Shown: positions 1 to 11,144, counted from the first letter of the stretch. The stretch is DNA of 64,000 nucleotides from Allium sativum (GCA_030737875.1 CM060925.1:484033514-484097513); one strand, 5' to 3'. Program-made: numbers and translations. Notes: generated by a model not told the origin, from the letters alone.

Positions 1-145
1 CGAGGTTTTAAGGTAGAGCGAGGAGCCGTACTAGGGACGGTCCCGGTTTTAACTACCCTGCCGTTATGCTGCCGAAATTTTCTGAAATATTTATGTGTTA
101 GAATAATTTTCATTCATTGAAATTATTTACATATGCTATATCAAA

Positions 146-327
146 TATTCATGTGTTGAGTTGCAATTCATTCGTTGAGTTGAAATTCATGTGTTGAATA
201 TTATTTGAATTTAAACAAATGGCTTTAGCAATAAAAATCACATTTTTATATATATACAAACTATATAGAATATTCATGTGTTGAGTTGCAATTCATTCGT
301 TGAGTTGAAATTCATGTGTTGAATATT
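146..327 (+). repeat. Two direct copies of a ~58-bp block
   Basis: The block ATATTCATGTGTTGAGTTGC...TTCATGTGTTGAATATTA occurs at about 146-203 and again at 270-327, separated by AT-rich sequence. It precedes the 71-bp array and repeats the GTGTTGA/GTGTCGA theme found there, so it is probably an older unit of the same expanding region. Confidence 0.8.
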
Positions 328-381
328 ATCATCTTTTAAAAATGAAATGAATCGACAATGAAAACTATATTTTTATAGTGA

Positions 382-1446
382 ATAGGCTTAGTTAAAAATA
401 CACATGTGTCGAATAAATATTTTTGATGATAAAAATATTCCTTTTATCATATATAGGCTTAGTTAAAAATACACATGTGTCGAATAAATATTTTTGATGA
501 TAAAAATATTCCTCTTATCATATATAGGCTTAGTTAAAAATACACATGTGTCGAATAAATATTTTTGATGATAAAAATATTCCTTTTATCGTATATAGGC
601 TTAGTTAAAAATACACATGTGTCGAATAAATTTTTTTGATGATAAAAATATTCCTTTTATCATATATAGGCTTAGTTAAAAATACACATGTGTCGAATAA
701 ATATTTTTGATGATAAAAATATTCCTTTTATCATATATAGGCTTAGTTAAAAATACACATGTGTCGAATAAATATTTTTTATGATAAAAATATTCCTTTT
801 ATCATATATAGGCTTAGTTAAAAATACACATGTGTCGAATAAATATTTTTGATGATAAAAATATTCCTTTTATCATATATAGGCTCAATTAAAATACACA
901 TGTGTCGAATAAATATTTTTGATGATAAAAATATTCCTTTTATCATATATAGGCTTAGTTAAAAATACACATGTGTCGAATAAATATTTTTGATGATAAA
1001 AATATTCCTTTTATCATATATAGGCTTAGTTAAAAATACACATGTGTCGAATAAATATTTTTGATGATAAAAATATTCCTTTTATCATATATAGGCTTAG
1101 TTAAAAATACACATGTGTCGAATAAATATTTTTAATGATAAAAATATTCCTTTTATCATATATAGGCTTAGTTAAAAATACACATGTGTCGAATAAATAT
1201 TTTTGATGATAAAAATACTCCTTTTATCATATATAGGCTTAGTTAAAAATACACATGTGTCGAATAAATATTTTTGATGATAAAAATATTCCTTTTATCA
1301 TATATAGGCTTAGTTAAAAATACACATGTGTCGAATAAATATTTTTGATTATAAAAATATTCCTTTTATCATGTATAGGCTTAGTTAAAAATACACACGT
1401 GTTGAAATAAATAATGGGTTGCTAGAAATATTATTATTAGCTTTGT
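382..1446 (+). repeat. 71-bp tandem array, about 14 units plus a partial one
   Basis: Units begin with ATAGGCTTAGTTAAAAATAC at 382, 453, 524, 595, 666, 737, 808 and 879, then about every 71 bp from 949 to 1375. One unit lacks a base and starts AGGCTCAATT. Copies differ by only a few substitutions, so the array is young. Each unit holds a perfect 10-bp palindrome (ACACATGTGT) and a 9-bp inverted repeat (AATATTTTT, six-base loop, AAAAATATT). The array decays after 1400. It lies inside the F LTR-like DNA. Confidence 0.95.
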
Positions 1447-2950
1447 TCTGCATATATATACATGTGTTGAACAGGAAAAAAAATGGTTTAACTATAAAGT
1501 AAAGAAATTATTTGCGTGCCCGACAAATAGGTAAGCCTTGATGAGTTGGCTGCGCAATTTTATTTATATATCAACTCCTGTGAATGCCATTGGATGCGGA
1601 GTGCTGGTAATTCTGTGTGAAATAATAAATAACGCCATAGGATAGTAACAATTAATTTTGAACTACACTACATGGCATACTTCTTGACGATAGGCATACT
1701 TCATCATATTCCACATAAGCAATTGGAGCTTGTGTGACGAGGTGGAAGATTTACCATACAAGCAAGAGGCTTGTATGGCGATGACTATGTACTACAGGTT
1801 GAACTGATGACTGATATGGACTATATAAATTATAATGATAAATTGCCAGATTAATAAAAACCCCACACGGGTCTGGAGTTGACAATAATCACGTCGCTCT
1901 AGTTATTAGATACGGCACATGGACTATTTATTTCCACACGGAAACGGGGTGACGGGAATTTATTCTCTGGAGTGATTATCAGTACATGCTCCCCCGTAAA
2001 CACCAGAATATATCACTATAAATATGTGAATGCTTTTTAGGATTTATTGGGTACCTAATACGGCCCAATAAATTTCCAAACCCCTCCCCGTACAAAGGAG
2101 GTTATGGCGAAATTTTTCGAAATATTAAGGCGTTAGTGAAATATTTGATGTGAAAACGAAGTTGAAATTATAAAATGAACTATAGTTGAAATAGTGGAAT
2201 GAACTATATTTATATATATAAATATAAATATAATTAAAAGGAATAGAGGCCGTGTAGTTCGCGTTTCGGAATCGTAATTTGAAGCGATTAGTACGAGAAA
2301 TCCGACCATCGGATTTTCCCGAAACCACAACCGCTGGGTTCGCCTTGGAAATATCTTTCCAACGGCACCAACCTAGTAAAAATCCAACGGTTGGATTGTC
2401 CGGAATGTTTAATTCAAATCTGAAGAAAAACAGCGCCAGAATCGTTTATATTTATATATATAAATAAATATAATTAATTTAAATCGAATAACGACGCTGC
2501 AGTTCGAATTTTGAAACCGTAACTTCAAACGACTAGTGTGGAAGATCCGACCGTCGGATTCTCACGAAACTGGAACCGTTGGGTTCGCTTTGGGAATATC
2601 TTCCCACTGATATAGACTTTGTAGAAATCCTACGGTTATATTTTCCGATATGTGTAAAACAAATTAAGGGGAAAACAGCGCCAGTGCCACGACACGACCT
2701 GAAACGTCATTTAATTGAATATGGCCATTTTTAAATAAATAAAAATGGCGAAAAATCATTATAAAATATTATAAGCAACATAGGTTGCAAATAAACCAAT
2801 TGGGCTTGAATTGTTTGATATTTGATGGTTGTATGTGTATGACATGAAAATAACACTAAAGAACCGAAAGATGGATGTCGAATAATATAACCATAAAATG
2901 AATCGATTTAAATTCTAATGACGTGAATTATTTGAAAAGGCCGAGCTAAC
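1447..2950 (+). other. Non-coding LTR-like DNA of family F
   Basis: AT-rich and without a credible gene. The ACCCCACACGGGTCT block at about 1861 recurs near 49800. The stretch 2250-2640 (ATCCGACCATCGGATT, then GAAACC...CCG..GGGTTCG) recurs internally, about 250 bp apart, and again near 50490-50560. Short TA runs lie at 2210-2232 and 2449-2472. Confidence 0.5.
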
Positions 2951-4373
2951 CCTCATTTCAAATAATTTATCGAGCGATTCGAATTGGAAAATGCAAAGAT
3001 GATTCAAGACCGACGATCTTCGTATCGGTTGGATGGGCGCTACTGAGGTTCCTAACCGGAGTAGCTACCGGAAGGGGACGGAAGTAGTAGCCGTCTGAAC
3101 GTATGTGTTGATTGGACGGATATACGAGGAATTTGACGCCTCCGGTTTCGTTCAGACCTAGGACGGACTTGTAAATGGACTGTGTGTCTGACATTGGATT
3201 TTGTTCTATACTGATTGATCTCTGTTAAATATATATCTGTTTGGCGGCGGAGAATTTATTCTTTTGCTTAACGCCCTTCTCTGAGACGTACGAGCTCAGA
3301 GGTTATATATCGATGGAAATCAATCGTATGGAGTGGACTGCCTATTTGGAATGCCAAGATGCTGTGATCAAGGCTTTTGTTGCAAAGCAAAGTCTTGTGG
3401 ATGATGATCAAAGCAGGGTCTACGTGGCCTAGCTTTGTGTATTTCGTAAATTCGCGAACCTCACACCCCGGTATGAGTTAAAAACGGGATACGGACCGCT
3501 GGGAGAGCACGACGTTTCTTTCTAGCTGTGGTGGTGTCAGTGACTTACCAGCCCTGACATATATATCTACTTTTCACCTTTGTGGTTGTTGGAATGCGAG
3601 GCGCCTCGATTATAGGTCTGTAAGGACCGGGAAACGTGTGTTTAGGAATAAATAATCCTCAAACGTAAGAGAGGACCGGCCCAGCCGATCCAGGGGTTAC
3701 CCAGAGTGTGTAGTCCCGAGGCATTTGCTAGAGTGTCTCGAAGCGGGGAGGAGCTTGCCCCTTGCCTCGACTCATGACGGAAATCCAACTTCCAATACGA
3801 AATAACGGTCTTGATTGTAGAACTGGTATGGCGACATAGTAGATGGTAGCTATGCCGCCTATGATTGATATTTATGATGCTATTCATTTTGAAACATATA
3901 TGCATTAGTAATAATATCAAATGATTTTGCTTTATACGTATCAAGCATATTTGGCCCTTATAAGGTAAAACTCTATCCTCCGGCTTGCGTTGCATTGTAT
4001 GATGGGACCTGAGTCTTATACTGGCTTCATTCTTTCTAAAAGCATTGCGTTGTTTTAAAAAGAATTTACTTTGTTTTAAATGCACTAGCAATCACTGGAG
4101 TAAACCCATTCCGCGAAAGTGGCGTGGTCCTATGATTTGCTATTATTGTTGTTAAATTGTTAAATAGATTCCTCATACCAGTCCCCATGACTGACTCGTT
4201 GTTTGTTTCACTTTGCAAACGCGGGTGCCCTTATTTTCACACGGGCAGCCTAGTACACAGGTGACAGGTGGTTTTTGGTTCTGCACTGCTGCATAGAGTG
4301 CATTTTTGGCTCATGGCGAGGCTGACTTCATAGAGATGACTTTGACTTTTTCCGCCATTACTGTACTTGTATT

Positions 4374-4478
4374 ATGATTCCGCCACTGGCGATGCAGACT
4401 AATTCACTTTCCGTATTTCTCACTATATGTATATGTATTCCGCCTTTGGCGATGATGACTGATCACTTTCCTTTTTAT
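4374..4478 (+). repeat. Short direct repeat near F LTR 3' end
   Basis: Two neighbouring copies of GATTCCGCC(A/T)..GGCGATG followed by GACTxATxCACTTTCC, roughly 65 bp apart. A third weaker GATTCCGC lies at about 4528. This is non-coding U5-like DNA. Confidence 0.6.
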
Positions 4479-4662
4479 TTACTAAGTATATCCCACGTTA
4501 TGCTATTCTGATATCCTACATGTTGTGATTCCGCTGTCATATCCATGTAAAAATTATTTTATTTATTGTTTCTGCTATTATCTGTACTCTGCTATGATGA
4601 TTAATGTGTTATTTCCTAATGATTATCCTTAATACCGCCCCTCGGATTTCGGGATCGTCACA

Positions 4663-5333
4663 TATTCCGAGCTTCGGAGATTTGGCCCCTTGGTTTGGTC
4701 TTGGCTGGCTAAACCTAATCCACTCACTTAAGAGCTCCATCAGCCATCTCCTCTTCATACACTCAAAACACTTTTTCAAAAATAGAAATGGTGAAAGGGA
4801 ATGGGAAATTAAAATTCCTAAGCTAGGGATTTCAATTAGGGGCTCAAATCAAGGGGGAAATCGAAGAGGAAGCCTTGGTAAGCTTCTCCATCTTCTCCAT
4901 CTTGTTTCCTCTTCAAATTGTGAGATTTCCTGAGACCTAACTCTTAGGAAATCCAATTATATGTGTTTAGATTGGAGATTAGCAAGCTATGTTATAAGAG
5001 AGGTTTTCTAGCTTGTCATTGGATTGATTTCTTGCTTCTAGCAAGCAAAGGTGGGAGCTTTGTGAGTTCTTAGTGTCTATTCCACAAGCTATTGCTTTTT
5101 AAATTTTAAAGTAGGTTCATTTAGAGTTGTGTATATGCATATGAATTGGTTATATAAGTATATCCTTTTTAGTTCATTAGTTTAGTTTCATAAAATGGGA
5201 AATTCTCGTTTTGATTGTTCACACAATCGAATGCACATGCCATGAGTTTTTTTGGCGGTATTGTGAAGCTCCGTTATCGCGCCGACAAGTTCTAAGACTT
5301 CACAATTTGCTTATATTGCATTTGATAGCTATG
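4663..5333 (+). other. Non-coding flank, LTR-leader-like
   Basis: No gene is supported. The first ~220 bp are rich in CTCC/CATC pyrimidine tracts and end in a good splice-donor consensus (CCTTG followed by GTAAGC at 4878). The leaders of several LTRs in this window look the same. The remainder is AT-rich. Element A is inserted at its right edge. Confidence 0.4.
5329..5333 (+). repeat. Target-site duplication of element A, left copy (CTATG)
   Basis: CTATG immediately precedes the A 5' LTR and is repeated exactly at 49076-49080 immediately after the A 3' LTR. This perfect 5-bp duplication shows that 5334-49075 derives from a single insertion plus later nested insertions. Confidence 0.9.
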
Positions 5334-5589
5334 TGCAACACCCCGTAATTTTAACAACACTAAAGAGGATAAATTAATGAATACTTAATGTAATATTCAG
5401 AATTAAGGGAAATGGATTGCACCATTGCATTCGTCTTGGAATTCTGGTAAAAATAGACACCTGGTTTGCGTAAAACAGACACCAAATGAAGAAGTTATAA
5501 AGGTACGAAGTTTGTATATGCGCAAGAGAATTATATATATATATATATATATATATATTATCCAAAAATCAGTTTAAAAATCAAAATTT

Positions 5590-5695
5590 CGGTGAGTGGC
5601 AAAAATCCCACTCAGGGGTGTCGCCCCTGGGTGGACCCCTCTAGGGGGTGTCGACCCATTGGTCGACCCCATAAGGGGGGTCAACCCCCCGCGAC
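5590..5695 (+). promoter_or_regulatory. GTCGACCC-rich island in A U3
   Basis: A GC-rich block in AT-rich surroundings with repeated GGGTGTCG(A)CCC, GGTCGACCCC and GGGTCAACCCC. It lies about 40 bp upstream of the TATA-like position (5728). The 3' LTR has the matching block at 46465-46545 followed by CTATAAATA at ~46580. The function is unknown. The position suggests a promoter-proximal element or enhancer. Confidence 0.5.
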
Positions 5696-5725
5696 AGATC
5701 AGGAAAATTAGGGTTTTGGGGCATC

Positions 5726-5736
5726 AATAAATATGG
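5726..5736 (+). promoter_or_regulatory. Decayed TATA box of A 5' LTR
   Basis: CATCAATAAATATGG here corresponds to CATCTATAAATATGG in the 3' LTR (46577-46591). The 3' copy keeps a good TATA box, while the 5' copy has lost its first T-A step. Confidence 0.5.
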
Positions 5737-6639
5737 CCTCATTTCTCATGTTTTTGCACACCAAAAATATTGGAGAAGTAGATGCTGCCTCTGCCCAGAT
5801 CAAATCAAGTCTTTCCTTCTTCTGCAATCAAGTTATTTAAGCTTAGAGATCTATGTGATTCAATGCCAGCAATTCCTTTTCTATTTTTCTAGATCCAAAC
5901 ATTATGAATCTATGTTAATTTTAGATAGAAATAATTTAAAGTTAAACTTGATATGACTATAACTTGGATCTATGCATGTGACCATTTGAGTCACATCAGA
6001 AAGCTATAACCTGTTATCTGACATGATTATGAACTAGATCTGAGCCTATACCTATTTATCATGTTAGATCTGCCATTGATTGTAGATCTAATTCACTGTT
6101 TTAATCACCTTATACTTGTTCTATTGTGTTTATGGCCAAATCAGATCTGTTATTAGTTGGACATCTAAATCATTATTTAGATCATATCATGCATGCCCCG
6201 ATTATGTTAGAATCGGTTTTATTATCATATATTCATTAGATCTGTTCTTATATGTCTACCTTGTCTTTATGCCACTATACGTTTTATGCATGTTTCTGCC
6301 GTTATATGTCCGTCATGTTAATATGATCATCTCTGTTCTATTCCCTCTATCTTTTCCCTTTTATTTTTTTATATATAGCCAGGCCACCTTCGAGCCTAGG
6401 CATGCCGTTGAAATATGCGAATGCATTAGATTGGGAACGAGCGGAAAACGTTGAATTGGGGCATAACTTGTAATTTGGAATTTGGGCATAACTTGAAAGT
6501 AATAATATTAATTTGGGGCATATGGTTCGTTATGAACATAACTTGGGAAATGGGCATGAAAACCTATAACGACGTAGGTGAATTGGTTGATAATGAAATT
6601 GCCTTAGATTACAGTAATTAGAAATTGTAACCACGCTTA

Positions 6640-6850
6640 GACACGAGGTTAGATTACACTTGTGGTGGAAGTCTGCCCGGAACCGCCCGGCATATCTAGC
6701 GACTACAAGTCGTGAATCTAATGTGAGGGGTCCAAGTGCATAAACACGAGACGTGTTAAGACACAAGGTTAAGTCCAACTTGTGGAAGAAGTATGCCCGG
6801 AACCGACCGGCATATCTAGCATCCATAAGTGGTAGGCTTAATGTGGGAGA
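6640..6850 (+). repeat. Conserved CTGCCCGGAACCG tandem dimer, A 5' LTR
   Basis: Two ~110-bp units, each running GACACgAGGTTa, then TGTGG..GAAGTxTGCCCGGAACCGxCCGGCATATCxAGC, then TAATGTG..G.TCTAA. The same pair occurs in the A 3' LTR (47500-47715) and in both LTRs of element C (18115-18325 and 25912-26125). It is conserved beyond the divergence of its surroundings, and its role is unknown. Confidence 0.75.
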
Positions 6851-7164
6851 TCTAACACATTATAACCATATATGAATATAGCAATAAAGTTGAATACTTA
6901 ACCTAGTTGCATCCATAGGGATTGTATGAACATGTTAAACTGAATAAGGGTTAAGTAAACTTGTTTGAAACAGTGGGTGGGTTAAGTATATCTGGGTTGG
7001 TGGGTAATATTTATATATAGGCCTACAAACTTAACCTATTGGGATTATGCAATTTTATGACACCAGTAGGTAGGCATAATCTACGGAAAACCTAGTAGTG
7101 GGGATGCAAGACAAATGGGAGAGCTTGCATCATCTTGTATGTGGGACCCGTTTCAGTCAGTAAC

Positions 7165-8160
7165 CCATATATAGGTATCGAACGAGTACTGCAAACTAGG
7201 TCGGAGTCGGTGCACGCTTACTGGGCTGATTGTAAGAGATCCAAAAGTGGGGACAGTGTCCAAGGGCGCGTTCCATCGGATTCATGTGCATGCATGACTC
7301 CACTTGCTTGGGAAAATAAGACGCTGTGACATCAGTAGATATGGTTGTGCACATCCCGGAAATGAAGGGGTTCCACTTTAGGGAGTGATACACCCTACTG
7401 TGGGGCCAACATAGGGTATCTACGGAGTAGAGAGCCGATCGATTAAGGTAGTAATTAGGATAAATTTAGACTCCGGTATGTTTAGGAGCCCGTTATGACC
7501 CTCAGAGGTGATTCCGAAATGTTGGGCTAGCTGTTAATTGTATGGGTTGAAAACCTCTCACTGGAAGTACACCTAAGTCTACCATCTTACAGTTGTTGGG
7601 ATCATCTCATTATGGTTATACTAGTATCGGTGCAGAGGAATCATTAGAGAAGCGTATTACACTCTATATAGGTATCAAACGAGTACTCCGAACTTGGTCG
7701 AAGTCGGAGCTAGCTTACTAGGCTGATTGTAAGTGATCCAAAAGTGGGGACGTGTCCGACGGTGCGTTCCATCGGGGTCATGTGCATGCATGACTCTGCT
7801 TGCTTGGGAAAATAAGATGCTGTGACATCAGTAGATATGGTTGTGCACATCCAGGAAATAAAGGGTTGCCACTTTAGGGAGTGACACACCCTACTATGGG
7901 GCCAACATAGGGTATCTACGGAGTGGGGAGCCGATCGATTAGGGTAGTAATTATGTAACATTTAGACTCTGGTATCTTTAGGATCCCGTTATGATCCTCA
8001 GAGGTGATTACAAAACGTTGGGCTGCCTGTTGATTGTATGGGGTGAAAACCTCTCACTGGAACTACACCTAAGTCAACCATCTTATAGTTGTTGGGATCA
8101 TCTCATTCTGGTTATCCCAGTATCGGTGTAGAGGAATCATTATAGAAGCGTATTACACTG
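7165..8160 (+). repeat. ~497-bp tandem duplication inside A 5' LTR
   Basis: The unit beginning near ATAGGTATCGAACGAGTACT (7171) is repeated from ATAGGTATCAAACGAGTACT (7668). It includes GATCCAAAAGTGGGGAC, the GTGACATCAGTAGATATGG block and the CTATGGGGCCAACATAGGG block. The A 3' LTR has one copy (about 48030-48530), so the duplication arose after insertion or was lost from the 3' LTR. Confidence 0.88.
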
Positions 8161-8281
8161 TATCATGTTTATCATGTTTACCTTGTCATATCTGCCTTTT
8201 ATGTTGTTACATTCCTTATCCACTTTGTATGCCTGTCACGATACTTTTACTTATTTATATGCTAAAAGTAACTGGACTCGC

Positions 8282-8299
8282 CAGACTTTATATCTGACC
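8282..8299 (+). promoter_or_regulatory. Conserved inverted repeat (CAGACTTATGTCTGACC type), A 5' LTR
   Basis: CAGACTTTATATCTGACC, a decayed version of the CAGAC..GTCTG inverted repeat shared by the LTRs of A, B, C and the fragment at 51606. It lies just before a pyrimidine tract and AG at 8324-8325, a plausible splice acceptor. The A 3' LTR version at 48640-48656 reads AGACTTTATGTCTGACC. Confidence 0.6.
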
Positions 8300-8692
8300 C
8301 TTCTTTCTCTTCCATTCCCCCATAGGTTCTCGGCGTGGGAATACTCAAGCTTGATCAGGATTCTGCTATTGTTTTTCTTGGAGCTGCTTAGATGTATTGC
8401 TCAAGTTCTTATCTTTACTACTATGGCTATGTTTCTTTTGGGGATTATGCTTCTTTTATTATTGTACTCTGATGTTTTAAGTACAAGACATAAATTTTAA
8501 TGATGTACTGGGTTTATGTATTTTCTGACTTATGATGTTTTGAACTATGATGCTTTAAGATTAATAAAGTTTTTAATTCCGCTGCTATTTTATATCTATC
8601 TTGTACTGTTTCTGCTTCTGTTTACCTATTACGCTTCACGAAACTTAATGCATTCTCTTAATGATTGACATTAACGGACGTGGGGTGTCACA

Positions 8693-8712
8693 CTTGATAG
8701 AGCTGAAGGTTA
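8693..8712 (+). other. Decayed primer-binding site of A
   Basis: CTTGATAGAGCTGAAGG directly after the LTR corresponds to CGTGGTATCAGAGCTTAAGG after the C 5' LTR, with bases lost from the tRNA-iMet complement. The following GTTACCAGA..AGATAAA is shared with C (19852-19868), so A and C are related subfamilies. Confidence 0.7.
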
Positions 8713-8873
8713 CCAGATTAGATAAAAAAATTGAAATTATTTTCAAAAAGGTTTTAAAAGAAAGCATTTTCAAAAAGAGAAGTCTGTTTTGAAAAACATA
8801 TTCCCCAAAACCATAAGTAATATCATTCGATCCTTTGTCTAAATCTCTTTCCTTTTCTTTTCAACATGTCTGG
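8713..8873 (+). other. Element A 5' untranslated region, first part
   Basis: A-rich leader (TTTTCAAAAAGGTTTTAAAAG..) homologous to C 19853-20040. No gene. It is split from A gag by element B. The last five bases, TCTGG (8869-8873), pair with TCTAG at 29155-29159 as the imperfect target duplication of B. Confidence 0.7.
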
Positions 8874-9849
8874 TGTAACGACCCACATTCTACACATTGA
8901 AGGATCGTAGAATATTTATTTTCATACGAAGTCGTATGGTTGTGCAACTTTGGGAAATGACTATCGGGGTCATCCCACATTCACGATTTTTGCCGAATTT
9001 TAAATGACCATTTTGCCCATGATGAATCTTGTTTCGCCTATAAATTTTGATCGGTAAGGAGTTTTGACCTGAAGCCACTTCCATTGGATTTGAATGATGG
9101 TTTATCTTTCCGTAGGGTGGTCACATTGATTAAACGGACTTACCGTTTGTGAGATATGGCTGAAATAAGGTTTGAAGATGGAAAACATCCTAATTGGGCT
9201 TAATAGGGTGATTAGTGGTTAGGCCCATAACCCATTTCAGAATTAGGGTTATGGGATGGCTGAAAGGGGCTGGAGAATCATCTTCTTTCATCTCTCTAGC
9301 CTCCACAAACATTCCTCTAACCCTAGAAATGGCCTCTACCTTCTTATTCATCTTAAATCACTTTCTAATCACATATTAGCCAAATCTACATCAAATTAAA
9401 GCAGATTAGTATAGAAATCGAGATAGAGCTACTGGAATACATTGGTATCCATGCTAAATTAGTTTCAGATTCGAAATTTATTTGTAGCTAAGGTGAGTGA
9501 TTTGCATGTTTATACCCTAATTATGGCTAATTAGGGATGATTAGTGATAATTAGCGAAATTATACCTCCGAAAAATATGAATAAATTATGTAATCATATT
9601 TTATGTCATTGATACAAATTTGGGTTAATTTGGATTAAGTTTGCTAATCCCAGAATTTAGACGATTAAGGGGAAACCTATGGATTTGGGTATGTTTGATC
9701 CTAAATAACACATGTGATCGATATTTTAATGTTTTTGGTTGATTCTATATGTTGTTGCTACTGTTTGGTATGATATAGGATTGCATAGGAAAGTTAAAAT
9801 GGTCGAAAACGCCGTCGAGAGGTGAAAAATGGTTTGCAGGAAATTGGTG

Positions 9850-10115
9850 TAGGTTATGGGTCGAGCGACTGACCCTTATGTCATGTCCGAACCAACCCCC
9901 ATGTTTATGTTCGATCGACCCGTATGGGTCGAGCGACCGACCCTTATGTGTACATTCGACTGACCCTATATGAAGTGTTCGACCGACCCTATATGCTGAG
10001 GTTTGACCGACCCTATGTGATGATGTTCGACCCGACCCACTATGTGGTGTTCGACCCGACCCGCTATGTGATGTTCGACCGATCCACTATGTGATGTTCG
10101 ACCGACCCAGAGGAG
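9850..10115 (+). repeat. TCGACC-rich minisatellite in B LTR
   Basis: About ten imperfect units of (G)TTCGACC(C)GACCC plus TATGTGATG/TATATG, each 22-28 bp, opened by two GGTCGAGCGACYGACCC units. The 3' LTR copy is at 27795-28095. It echoes the TCGAC islands of A, C and the F-like LTR but lies downstream of the leader, not upstream of a TATA box. Confidence 0.8.
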
Positions 10116-10646
10116 CTTCTACTACACATCAATGATCGTGAACTCTTCTGAAGAATGATTCCAATCCAACTAAAAGTCCAGATGAGAAGTGATGGCTCAA
10201 GGTCCAAATGGGGATCGACGAGTTAACTTCTAAAGTTGGGCTTTGCTGCGAGACGTGTGCAAAAGGGTTATCGATATCTATAACTTTGTTTCACTATTGA
10301 GAGGGGGCATTGACTATGGACCAGCGGTGGGGTAATAGGTTGTATGGAGTCGAACTCGGTGGTCGTAGTGATAATTGGACGGGGTGGGACTCCATCATGG
10401 AACCAATAGTTCTGGTGATCAAAGTGGTGGATATCGTATATTTTACGCACTGAGTGAGAGATGTGAGGATGATGGATATGATTGATGTTTGCTATCACTA
10501 TGACACACTCCCATTTTTATACTTTATGTTAGTATTGCCTTAGAGTACTACACATCTTGTTGTGCTAACTCTTTGGTTGCAGGTCCAGGTTCAGGTATGA
10601 TTATTTGTACCTGTTATTGTTTTGTTTTGCTGTTATCGATCATACT

Positions 10647-10663
10647 AGACTTTTGTCTGACCC
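10647..10663 (+). promoter_or_regulatory. Conserved inverted repeat, B 5' LTR
   Basis: AGACTTTTGTCTGACCC, with AGAC and GTCT arms around TTTT. The matching copy in the B 3' LTR is at 28659-28675. It is shared with A, C and the minus-strand fragment at 52021-52038 although the surrounding LTR sequences are unrelated by eye. Confidence 0.65.
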
Positions 10664-11144
10664 AGAGTTTTATGTCTCTTCTTATTACTCTGGGTGCTCC
10701 CAAACAAGCAAACTAGAGATTGGTTAGGCGGTTATGCACGAGTAGCTATCCGGAGACGAGCAGGAGGCTTCCACGTACTATTTATATATATTCTCCCTGT
10801 GTTGTTGTTGGTCACTACTTTGGGCATTAGTAGTGTTTCTTTTCTATTTTGCTTTAGAGATAGTATTTTGAAGTTATAATAATGGTTTGGATCATAAGAT
10901 GTATTTTGGATTCCGCTACTCTGATGGATATGGTTTAGTTTTCATCTTATGCACTATCTCGCCTGTTTTATATCAAGTTATGTTATTATTATATTTTATT
11001 CCATGCGCTGTGAGATATATTGCAGGCTTTTTGATGATTCATAGGTTCAAATCCCTTTCTTTTGACGACTGCCTTGTGCTAGTTGGACATTGGCACAGCG
11101 CATTTCGTAGAAATGTCGGCTGGTGCGGGGTGGGCCGTCACACT

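Larger units (their letters stand above)
1..4662 (+). repeat. Family F LTR-like repeat, plus-strand copy, 5' truncated by window edge
   Basis: No coding capacity. The segment 2950-4662 is recognisably the same sequence as the reverse complement of 58638-60130. Shared anchors include the block around 3592-3650 (GAGGCGCCTCG, then GGACCGGGAAACGTGTG), the block at 3772-3810 (CATGACGGAAATCCAACTTCC) and the phrase CAGACCTAGG...TGTGTGTCTGACAT near 3150-3195. The right end reads GATCGTCACA, like the TGTCACA/TTACA ends of the other LTRs here, so 4662 is taken as an LTR 3' terminus. No primer-binding site follows, so a solo LTR is the simplest reading. The left boundary lies outside the window. Confidence 0.55.
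5334..8692 (+). repeat. Element A 5' LTR
   Basis: It starts TGCAACACCCCGTAATTT (the 3' copy starts TGTAACACCCCG) and ends GGGGTGTCACA. At 3359 bp it is longer than the 3' LTR (2894 bp), chiefly because of a ~497-bp internal tandem duplication at 7165-8160. By eye the two LTRs differ at roughly one base in seven to ten, the highest divergence of the four LTR pairs here. That agrees with A being the oldest layer. Small reading frames inside (for example 6116-6454) recur in the 3' LTR only because the LTRs are copies. Confidence 0.92.
8874..11142 (+). repeat. Element B 5' LTR
   Basis: It begins TGTAACGACCCACATTC and ends GGGCCGTCACA, 2269 bp. It contains a leader with a splice-donor consensus (CTAAG followed by GTGAGT, GT at 9493-9494), a TCGACC-rich repeat island at 9850-10115 and the inverted repeat AGACTTTTGTCTGACCC at 10647-10663. 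By eye it is about 90% like the 3' LTR. Confidence 0.92.

Noticed and set aside
382..1446. CRISPR array
   Set aside because: Units are contiguous 71-bp tandem copies with no unique spacers, in plant nuclear DNA.
3642..4091. 149-codon minus-strand open frame
   Set aside because: It lies across LTR-like repeat DNA that recurs inverted at 59000-59560, where the frame is not conserved. No protein motif.
4604..4933. 109-codon frame crossing the F LTR end
   Set aside because: It bridges an LTR terminus and leader-like DNA and ends beyond a splice donor. No domain.
6116..6454. 112-codon frame in A 5' LTR, with a similar 118-codon frame in the 3' LTR (46973-47329)
   Set aside because: Similarity is due to LTR duplication. 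Low-complexity hydrophobic residues from TTAT-rich DNA, no start context or domain.
8165..8500. 111-codon hydrophobic frame near the end of A 5' LTR
   Set aside because: It overlaps the predicted acceptor region and inverted repeat and is pyrimidine-rich. No homologue recognised.
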